In this document: piece by piece, positions 1 through 5,122 of the stretch
Numbering within the stretch: position 1 is the stretch's first letter
Layout of the letters: each line of letters opens with the position of its first letter
Assembly: GCA_028714275.1 (NCBI GenBank)
Contig: JAQTMP010000039.1
Location: 1 to 7,122 of the forward strand
DNA from: Candidatus Paceibacterota bacterium
GTDB taxonomy: Bacteria > Patescibacteriota > Minisyncoccia > Phycocordibacterales > CAINVO01
Reading direction: 5' to 3'
Length of the DNA: 7,122 bases
Position numbers and translations under genes: made by a program
The notes under the pieces: model-generated
Seen by the model: the letters and a program-made list of their open reading frames with translations, nothing else
Databases searched by the model: none
What the model was told of the DNA's origin: nothing

Positions 1-3
1 AAT

Positions 4-79
4 GCCGAGGTAGCTCAGTTGGTAGAGCATGTCCCTGAAGAGGATGGGGTCGGCGGTTCGAGTCCGCCCCTCGGCACCA
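4..79 (+). tRNA. tRNA-Phe (anticodon GAA), CCA encoded
   Basis: The 76-nt cloverleaf can be folded by eye. The acceptor stem is GCCGAGG with CCTCGGC (7 perfect pairs). The D arm is GCTC/GAGC, and the anticodon stem TGTCC/GGATG includes G-U and T-G wobbles. The loop CTGAAGA gives anticodon GAA at 37-39. The T arm is GGCGG/CCGCC around a TTCGAGT loop. The discriminator is A76 and CCA is encoded at 77-79. The product decodes UUU and UUC as phenylalanine. The base 3' of the anticodon (tRNA position 37) is G, whereas E. coli and B. subtilis tRNA-Phe have A. Any promoter lies left of the window. Confidence 0.96.
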
Positions 80-97
80 GTACATAGACTTACAAAG

Positions 98-124
98 AAC
101 GCCCTTGAATACATGGGTGTTTTT
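98..124 (+). terminator. Probable intrinsic terminator of tRNA-Phe
   Basis: AACGCCC (98-104) pairs with GGGTGTT (115-121) through seven pairs including one G-U, around a 10-nt loop, and runs into five T (120-124). It begins 19 nt after the tRNA CCA end and finishes 12 nt before the next gene's extended -10 element, so it would separate the two transcripts. The stem is short, so strength is uncertain. Confidence 0.55.
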
Positions 125-135
125 GGTTAAAACTT

Positions 136-144
136 TGATATACT
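136..144 (+). promoter_or_regulatory. Extended -10 promoter of the NYN gene, predicted leaderless
   Basis: TGATATACT fits the extended -10 form TGn-TATAAT with one mismatch in the hexamer (139-144). No convincing -35 hexamer is found 16-18 nt upstream, which is usual for extended -10 promoters. Six bases separate the hexamer from the ATG, so the expected +1 falls on base 151, the A of the start codon. The mRNA would then have no 5' leader. Confidence 0.55.
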
Positions 145-150
145 ACTCGC

Positions 151-672
151 ATGGAAAAAGGAGGAAACAATTACGCATTTATAGATAGCCAAAATTTAAA
201 TTTGAGCATACGGTCTTTGGGGTGGTCTTTAGATTTTAGAAGATTCAGAGTTTATTTGAAAGAAAAATATTCGATAGCGACCGCTTATCTGTTTATCGGA
301 TATGTTGAAGGTAACACCGAGTTATATAAAGCGCTTCAAGAGGCAGGTTTTATCTGTATATTTAAGCCGACTCTTGTATATAAAGATGGAAAAACAAAAG
401 GTAATTGTGATGCAGAATTAGTGCTTCAGGCCATGATTGAGTTTACTAATTATGATAAGGCAATCATTGTTACTGGCGACGGGGACTTTTATTGTCTGGC
501 AAAACATCTTATCAGTAAGAATAAGCTAAAAGTTCTGATTATTCCTAATCAATTTAAATTTTCCGCACTCCTAAAGTTAAAAGAGTTTGGTCCCTATTTA
601 CGGTATATGAATGACCTAAAAGATAAGTTGGAATATAAAAAGAAAAGGCCCTATAAGGACGAAACCTTATAG
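151..672 (+). CDS. NYN-domain (LabA/PIN-like) putative ribonuclease
   Basis: The 173-residue protein is essentially a single NYN domain, the PIN-like metal-dependent RNase fold of the LabA/DUF88 type. The visible acidic positions are Asp12 in FIDSQNL (strand 1), Asp87 and Glu89 in KGNCDAELVLQAM, and Asp110 and Asp112 in VTGDGDF. Together they make the usual Mg/Mn site, so RNA cleavage is likely, but the substrate cannot be read from sequence. The tail after residue 155 is lysine-rich (KDKLEYKKKRPYK), possibly for nucleic-acid contact. ATG 151 is chosen because it directly precedes strand 1. No Shine-Dalgarno lies upstream, and an AAGGAGG sits inside codons 3-5 with no in-frame start after it. 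The gene is clearly more AT-rich than its neighbours and sits beside a tRNA, which is compatible with acquisition. It is separated by terminators on both sides, so it is probably monocistronic. Confidence 0.87.
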   Translation: MEKGGNNYAFIDSQNLNLSIRSLGWSLDFRRFRVYLKEKYSIATAYLFIGYVEGNTELYKALQEAGFICIFKPTLVYKDGKTKGNCDAELVLQAMIEFTNYDKAIIVTGDGDFYCLAKHLISKNKLKVLIIPNQFKFSALLKLKEFGPYLRYMNDLKDKLEYKKKRPYKDETL

Positions 673-682
673 GGACACTTTT
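649..682 (+). terminator. Hairpin terminator overlapping the end of the NYN gene
   Basis: CCCTATAAGG (649-658) and CCTTATAGGG (665-674) form a perfect 10-bp stem with a 6-nt loop. After a 4-nt gap comes TTTT (679-682). The stop codon TAG (670-672) lies inside the 3' arm, so the last eight or so codons double as terminator sequence. The weak T tail makes it a less certain rho-independent terminator than the one at 1398-1435. Confidence 0.55.
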
Positions 683-740
683 CCGTTGGTGATACATATA
701 ATATAGACGGATCAGGATAAAAGTCAATACCATAAGTTTT

Positions 741-768
741 TTGACATTTCATGTAGCTGTGGTATATT
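741..768 (+). promoter_or_regulatory. Sigma-70-type promoter of the membrane-protein gene
   Basis: A perfect -35 TTGACA (741-746) and a -10 TATATT (763-768, one mismatch) are separated by 16 nt. The expected start of transcription is near 775, leaving about 14 nt before the preferred ATG at 789. The match also argues that the in-frame TTG at 741 is promoter sequence rather than a start codon. Confidence 0.6.
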
Positions 769-788
769 TTTGCCAGATTGTTCTCCTT

Positions 789-1367
789 ATGAAAGATAAA
801 AAAATGTTGAAGATTTTGGTTTTGATCACTCTCGGCTGGGTTGATTTTGCCCTTCTCGAGCTCTGGGCTCGCAGCACGTGGGTGGGAGGCAGATTCTTCC
901 CCCTATCAGCCTTTGGCTGGTATTTTCCCTTCTGGGTCAACGGGGTGGTCAGTGTACCCTTGGCCTTGATTGCCAACTCAATTGACGAGCTCACCTTGCC
1001 CGCTCGTGGCGTGTCCACAAGGACCGTCAAACGGCATCTAACCTACGCTGCTTTTGTTCTCGGTTTTGGTTGCGGCGTTGGTAATGGTTTGATCCAGGAT
1101 GGCTGCATCGGGCTGATTGTGTGGATTTACGGACTGATGATGTCAGGAGTCTTTTTTGCTTTCGAGTGGTTGTTTGGGTTGAGTCACCAAGACTTGATCA
1201 GTCGATATCTCGGCTACCTAGCTTGGTCTATGCTCATCTTTTCCGGCGCCACCTTTCTCGGGATGTTCTTCCAGGGAGGGTTTTTCCCAGCATTACTGAC
1301 GATGGGGATCATGTACTATCTCCACAATTCAAAAAACTGCCAGATGAGTGAAATAGCCACACTGTAA
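789..1367 (+). CDS. Unrecognised six-helix integral membrane protein
   Basis: I do not recognise a family. The 192-residue product is very hydrophobic, with about six membrane segments near residues 7-26, 43-63, 83-103, 105-130, 139-161 and 163-178. The one long polar stretch is at residues 64-82 (SIDELTLPARGVSTRTVKR), probably cytoplasmic by the positive-inside rule. The end is short and polar. Many Trp, Phe and Gly residues line the helices, and no catalytic motif is obvious. The reading frame can be extended back to a TTG at 741, but that codon lies in the -35 box, so ATG 789 (MKDKKMLK) is preferred. ATG 804 is a weaker alternative. There is no Shine-Dalgarno. Base composition is more GC-rich than the NYN gene. 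It has its own promoter and ends at a strong terminator, so it is likely transcribed alone. The reading frame is sound and function is unknown. Confidence 0.72.
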   Translation: MKDKKMLKILVLITLGWVDFALLELWARSTWVGGRFFPLSAFGWYFPFWVNGVVSVPLALIANSIDELTLPARGVSTRTVKRHLTYAAFVLGFGCGVGNGLIQDGCIGLIVWIYGLMMSGVFFAFEWLFGLSHQDLISRYLGYLAWSMLIFSGATFLGMFFQGGFFPALLTMGIMYYLHNSKNCQMSEIATL

Positions 1368-1397
1368 AAAGCAGGCAAAAACCTAGAATATCAAAAC

Positions 1398-1435
1398 AAA
1401 AAGTCGGGTGCACTCTGCAATGCATCCGGCTTTTT
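1398..1435. terminator. Bidirectional intrinsic terminator between convergent genes
   Basis: AAAAAGTCGGGTGCA (1398-1412) pairs with TGCATCCGGCTTTTT (1421-1435) over 15 positions including two G-U pairs, with an 8-nt loop. The A run on one side and T run on the other give a U tail in both directions. It serves the membrane-protein gene (stop at 1367) on the + strand and the hsp20 end of the operon (stop at 1460) on the - strand. Confidence 0.85.
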
Positions 1436-1459
1436 CTTTAGTTAATGTTTGAAAAATTT

Positions 1460-1984
1460 TTAGATCGCCTTCATCACTTTGAGCTTAGTCTGGCGCTCCT
1501 TGTCGACTTTCGGTAAACGAATAGTCAGCATGCCTAGATTTTCAGTGGCTTCAGCCTCTTCAATCTCTACCTCATGAGGCAAAAGAATACTGCGAGAAAA
1601 ACTGCCCCAGTAAAGCTCCTTGTGAACGTAATTGTCCTCAGAGACATCGTGCTCTTCTTCACGCTTGCCTTTAATAGTGACCATGTCTCGAGTGAGAGAA
1701 ATATCCAAATCCTCTCTCTTGACTCCGGCCACCATGGTCTTGATGACTATTTCAGTGGGAGTTTCGTAAACGTCTACAGAAAGCTGGCCTTCGCCCGACT
1801 CTTCTTCCATCCAAGTGGCTATAGAAGATGGGTTTGGGAGGTTGCTTTGCTTGCCCTTCTTTGCTGGAGGAAATTTGATACTACGAGCAGGCTCTTGCTC
1901 TTCGGTTTCCTCCTCGTCTTCGAAATCATCATCAACAGAAATGCTGCCAGTGAGTCTTTCAAAAAGTGAACGTTTTTCTTTCAT
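1460..1984 (-). CDS. Hsp20 / alpha-crystallin family small heat-shock protein
   Basis: This is a 174-residue ATP-independent holdase that would bind unfolding proteins in the cytoplasm. The alpha-crystallin domain runs from about residue 67 to 159. It begins with LSVDVYETPTEIVIKTMVAG and continues through VTIKGKREEE and YWGSFSRSILLP to the diagnostic ENLGMLTIRLPK (149-159). A roughly 65-residue N-terminal arm contains a strongly acidic patch (residues 18-31, DDDFEDEEETEEQE) followed by basic KKGK. The tail KLKVMKAI lacks an obvious I-x-I motif, so oligomer packing may differ from IbpA or Hsp16.5. It is last in the minus-strand group, 37 nt after the PrsW-like gene. The leader is AT-rich with no Shine-Dalgarno. 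A GATAAT at 2002-1997 could be a -10 box for separate expression. No CIRCE-type inverted repeat is visible. Confidence 0.94.
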   Translation of the reverse strand: MKEKRSLFERLTGSISVDDDFEDEEETEEQEPARSIKFPPAKKGKQSNLPNPSSIATWMEEESGEGQLSVDVYETPTEIVIKTMVAGVKREDLDISLTRDMVTIKGKREEEHDVSEDNYVHKELYWGSFSRSILLPHEVEIEEAEATENLGMLTIRLPKVDKERQTKLKVMKAI

Positions 1985-2021
1985 ATTTTTATTTAAATTA
2001 TCGAACTATTTTTTGAACCAT

Positions 2022-2747
2022 TTATATTTTCTGCGCATGAATCGACTTTATTTTTTCTAATAAGAAAATAATAGCGATAATGGCAATCCAGACGAGACCA
2101 AAAACAATAAATGTACTTGATCCGTTGCTTACTATTATAAAGAAATTAAAGACAGTGTGCAATGTGATGGCGAGGACTAGTCCCACTATGACCGCCCCGC
2201 TTTTGATCCAGCTTTTTTTGTAATAGGCCAAGCCAATAAAAATAGCCACTAGGCCCGAAGTGACTATGTGCAAAAGACTGGCTCCAATAAAACGCATGTC
2301 ACCAGTGAGGAGGCTGCGGAAAGGATCGCCGGCCAGGATTGGGGTCAAGGTAAAAAAAACATTTTCAAGGGCCGAAAAACCCAAAGCAGCCGTGGTCATG
2401 TAGACAAAAGCATCAATCGGCTCATCAAAAGCCCTGGTCCGGAGAGCTATTGTCCAAGCGGCCAGATATTTGACTACTTCCTCGCCGACAGCCCACAAAA
2501 AGAGAACCTCAAGACTGCCACTTGGAAAGAGGGTGGCCATATAGCGTTCAAAAGGGGCCACGATGATCACTCCCAGCATGCCCACAAGGAAAGTGCTAAT
2601 GATCAGCCTGACGGGTTCTGGATGCTGGTCTTCGTGAAGCCAAAACCAAAGCCAAATAAGAGCGGGAATCAAGCCGGCCAGGAAGGCATAAGAAAATGAA
2701 ACAAGTCCGTTTGAGAAGATAGAAAAAGAATTAAAGAATGTTGCCAT
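2022..2747 (-). CDS. PrsW-family intramembrane metalloprotease
   Basis: The 241-residue polytopic membrane protein has about seven helices (near residues 15-37, 46-64, 79-101, 112-138, 153-175, 183-206 and 211-230). The family motifs appear in order: HEDQHPEP (38-45) after helix 1, EEVVK (Glu89, Glu90, Lys93) in helix 3, GFSALEN (Glu128, Asn129) in helix 4, His160 in helix 5, and HTVFN (His197, Asn201) in helix 6. These Glu and His residues are the proposed metal site of PrsW (PF13367), related to the CPBP/Abi superfamily. In Bacillus, PrsW performs site-1 cleavage of the anti-sigma factor RsiW. No anti-sigma factor is visible here, so the substrate is unknown. The start lies 10 nt after the valS stop, which implies co-transcription and perhaps translational coupling, because no Shine-Dalgarno is present. 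Confidence 0.9.
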   Translation of the reverse strand: MATFFNSFSIFSNGLVSFSYAFLAGLIPALIWLWFWLHEDQHPEPVRLIISTFLVGMLGVIIVAPFERYMATLFPSGSLEVLFLWAVGEEVVKYLAAWTIALRTRAFDEPIDAFVYMTTAALGFSALENVFFTLTPILAGDPFRSLLTGDMRFIGASLLHIVTSGLVAIFIGLAYYKKSWIKSGAVIVGLVLAITLHTVFNFFIIVSNGSSTFIVFGLVWIAIIAIIFLLEKIKSIHAQKI

Positions 2748-2757
2748 AAAAAATAAA

Positions 2758-5085
2758 TTATTTTAGGCCAGCATATCTGGGCCACTGCTCTACTATCAAG
2801 GGCGTGTCTTTTCGCCCGATCCGCTCTGAAGGGATTGATGACCAGATTTCTTCGGTGACAAAAGGCATAAAAGGATGCAAAGCCATAAGGAGAGTACGAA
2901 GAGTCTGCAATAAAAATTGTTGACGCGAGTCAACCTCTTGACCTGACTTGACAGTGTTGCCTTTAAAATTGTCGCCGATAATTTTTTTGCTATCCTCTAG
3001 GATTGTGTCGGCAAAAGTATGCCAGGCATAATGGTATAGTCGCTCAGCAGCGATGTGGATATTCAAGTCTTCTATTTCCTGAGTGGCAGATTGAATTTCA
3101 GTATCACGGGCGGCGATGAGAGCTTTATCTGCTTCGCTCCAATTTTTAAATTCAGCACCATAATGTACAATCGTCTCGTCTGCGCGGATAGTGGATTGCA
3201 GGACAAAACGAGTAATGTTCCAAAGTTTATTGGCAAAATGTTTTTGACCTTTGATTTTGTCTTCGGAAATTTTGGTGTCGATGCCGGGCGCGGCGCCGAG
3301 GACGAGCGCCATGCGCCCGGCATCCATGCCATATTTTTTAGCCACATCCATTGGGTCTATGCCATTGCCTAAAGATTTGGACATCTTGCGGCCTTGGGCA
3401 TCGCGGACTGTGCCATGCAAGTAAATTTTTTTGAATGGGACGGTGCCAAGATGGAACCCGCTCATCAAAATCATGCGGGCCACCCAGAAAAAGAGGATTT
3501 CATAGCCAGTTTCTAGCAGGTCAGTCGGGTGGTAGATAGCGAGATCAGATTTTTCAAATCCCGCTTTTATTTTGCCGGTCTTTTCATCAAAATTGTCTGG
3601 CCAGCCGAGAGTAGAAAATGTCCACAGACCGGATGAAAACCAAGTGTCCAAAGTGTCCTCATCTTGTTTCCATTCGGATCCCTCAGGCGCTTTTAGGTCA
3701 CACCAGATCTCATCAGGCCTTTCTGTTGATTCACCTTTGTACCATACGGGGATGCGGTGGCCATACCAGATCTGGCGTGAGATACACCAATCGTTGAGGT
3801 TGTTTATCCAATGAAAATAGGTCTTAGAAAAATAGTCTGGCAAAATGGAAATCTGGCCACCCTCCACGGCTTTGCGCATAATTTCTTTTAGGGTTGTTTC
3901 GCCGCCAGAAGGTATGCCATCTATTTGTGAATGTGAGAGGACAAAGGGTTTGTTGACGGCCATAAACCACTGCAGCTTTGGCAACGGCTCTACGATACCG
4001 CCAGTGCGCTCCGCCGTCGAAATATTTTGAGTCGTCGGCTCTTCTTTAAGTAAAAGTTTTTCAGCGCGGAGCCACTCAACGACGGCGATGCGGGCCTCGG
4101 TAGTTTTTTTATCCTTGATGCGATCATCGCCCACCATCATCCTGGCGTACTCGTTGATGACCTGCGGTCTGGGAAGCTTGTGTCGGTCAGCTATTTCCCA
4201 GTCAATCATGCTATGGGCCGGAGTCACCCCTAGAGCTCCAGTCCCGAAATCTTTTTCTACGGCTTTGTCGGCAATTATTTTTATATGCAGAGGGACGCCA
4301 CAAAAAGCCACGTCGTATTCCTTACCGACAAACTCCGCATAGCGAGGGTCGTCTGGATGAACAGCCACTGCTGTATCTCCGACTTTGGTTTCAGGGCGGG
4401 TGGTCGAGATAGCAATAGGAAAATCAGCAGAATATTTAAAAGTGTAAAGAGTGGCTTGGCGTTCTTCGTAGACAATCTCATCGTCAGAAATAGTGGTCTG
4501 GCCTTTTGGGTCCCAGTTGACGATGCGATGACCGCGATAGATCAGACCAGCATCATACATACGTTTGAAAGCGGTGTAGACGGCGTGATGTCGGGCATCG
4601 TCCAAAGTGAAAGCTTCACGTGACCAATCACATGAAGCCCCGAGAGTTTTTATTTGAGCATTGATGGAGGCTTGACTTTGTTTGGCGTGAGTATTGATGC
4701 GCTTGAGCATTTCTTCACGGCCGAGATCGTGACGGGTCTTGCCCTCACTTTTTTGAATATCTTTTTCCACCCGTGACTGGGTGGCAATAGCGGCGTGGTC
4801 GGTACCTGGGACCCAGAGGGTGCGATAGCCTCGCATGCGATGAAAACGTATCTCAATATCTTCAATAGCGGCCATCAGGGCGTGTCCCATATGGAGGATA
4901 CCGGTGACGTTGGGAGGGGGAAGGATGATAGTGTAAGGTTCGGCATCCGGGGCAGTGATACCCTTTTTAATACAAATATCGGGATTGAAAAAGCCACTTT
5001 CCTCCCAGAGTTTGTAGATGCGGGGTTCAGTCTCAACAGGGTCGTAAGGTTTTAGGAATTTTTCAGGAATATTTGAAGGGTTCAT
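2758..5085 (-). CDS. valS: Valine--tRNA ligase (valyl-tRNA synthetase)
   Basis: This class I synthetase joins valine to tRNA-Val using ATP. The HIGH-type motif is HMGH (65-68, within PPPNVTGILHMGHA). The KMSKS motif is at 567-571 (GRKMSKSLGN). The editing (CP1) domain carries TTRPET (228-233) and the pocket strand GTGALGVTPAHSMID (281-295). The helical anticodon-binding domain covers about 610-770. At 775 residues it is much shorter than E. coli ValS (951). It ends straight after the anticodon domain, so the C-terminal coiled-coil arm is absent. The editing strand departs from the usual GTGALKVTPAHDxxD by Lys to Gly (286) and Asp to Ser (292). The start is 30 nt after the tsaD stop with no Shine-Dalgarno. 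A possible extended -10 sits just before it. The cognate tRNA-Val lies upstream on the same strand. Confidence 0.97.
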   Translation of the reverse strand: MNPSNIPEKFLKPYDPVETEPRIYKLWEESGFFNPDICIKKGITAPDAEPYTIILPPPNVTGILHMGHALMAAIEDIEIRFHRMRGYRTLWVPGTDHAAIATQSRVEKDIQKSEGKTRHDLGREEMLKRINTHAKQSQASINAQIKTLGASCDWSREAFTLDDARHHAVYTAFKRMYDAGLIYRGHRIVNWDPKGQTTISDDEIVYEERQATLYTFKYSADFPIAISTTRPETKVGDTAVAVHPDDPRYAEFVGKEYDVAFCGVPLHIKIIADKAVEKDFGTGALGVTPAHSMIDWEIADRHKLPRPQVINEYARMMVGDDRIKDKKTTEARIAVVEWLRAEKLLLKEEPTTQNISTAERTGGIVEPLPKLQWFMAVNKPFVLSHSQIDGIPSGGETTLKEIMRKAVEGGQISILPDYFSKTYFHWINNLNDWCISRQIWYGHRIPVWYKGESTERPDEIWCDLKAPEGSEWKQDEDTLDTWFSSGLWTFSTLGWPDNFDEKTGKIKAGFEKSDLAIYHPTDLLETGYEILFFWVARMILMSGFHLGTVPFKKIYLHGTVRDAQGRKMSKSLGNGIDPMDVAKKYGMDAGRMALVLGAAPGIDTKISEDKIKGQKHFANKLWNITRFVLQSTIRADETIVHYGAEFKNWSEADKALIAARDTEIQSATQEIEDLNIHIAAERLYHYAWHTFADTILEDSKKIIGDNFKGNTVKSGQEVDSRQQFLLQTLRTLLMALHPFMPFVTEEIWSSIPSERIGRKDTPLIVEQWPRYAGLK

Positions 5086-5093
5086 TGAAGACT

Positions 5094-5122
5094 ATTTTAG
5101 CAGAAAAATGTGGATTTATAAA
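5094..5122 (-). promoter_or_regulatory. Possible internal promoter for valS with near-zero leader
   Basis: On the minus strand, TG-C-TAAAAT (5102-5094) is an extended -10 element with one hexamer mismatch. TTTATA (5122-5117) lies 17 nt upstream as a 4/6 match to the -35 consensus. The expected +1 is near 5087, two bases before the ATG at 5085. The region is AT-rich, so chance matches are possible. Confidence 0.35.

Noticed and set aside
4..672. tRNA-Phe as an integration site for a small mobile island carrying the NYN gene
   Set aside because: I looked for a second copy of the tRNA 3' end downstream and found none. There is no integrase or recombinase in the window.
697..702. Perfect TATAAT as a second promoter before the membrane-protein gene
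   Set aside because: No acceptable -35 hexamer at 16-18 nt and no TG extension. AT-rich intergenic DNA gives such matches by chance, and a better promoter follows at 741-768.
727..765. ATACCA (727-732) and TGGTAT (760-765) as an operator around the membrane-gene promoter
   Set aside because: Six-base arms separated by 27 nt are expected by chance in AT-rich sequence, and there is no inner symmetry to support them.
741..788. TTG at 741 as the start of the membrane-protein gene (208-residue version)
   Set aside because: TTG 741 is the beginning of a perfect -35 TTGACA with a matching -10 at 763-768. The transcript should start near 775, so the extra 16 residues cannot be translated from that promoter.
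749..1030. Minus-strand open frame opposite the membrane-protein gene
   Set aside because: Basic, low-complexity translation with no recognisable motif. It opposes a coherent hydrophobic reading frame with its own promoter and terminator.
1574..1969. Plus-strand open frame opposite hsp20
   Set aside because: It is the shadow of a clearly conserved Hsp20 domain and has no promoter, ribosome-binding site or family motif.
1985..2021. RNA thermometer or CIRCE control of hsp20
   Set aside because: The 37-nt gap has no Shine-Dalgarno to mask and no inverted repeat resembling CIRCE or a ROSE-type hairpin.
3055..5055. Several plus- and minus-strand open frames of 60-112 residues overlapping valS
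   Set aside because: All overlap a full-length valyl-tRNA synthetase with intact motifs. Their translations look like out-of-frame sequence.
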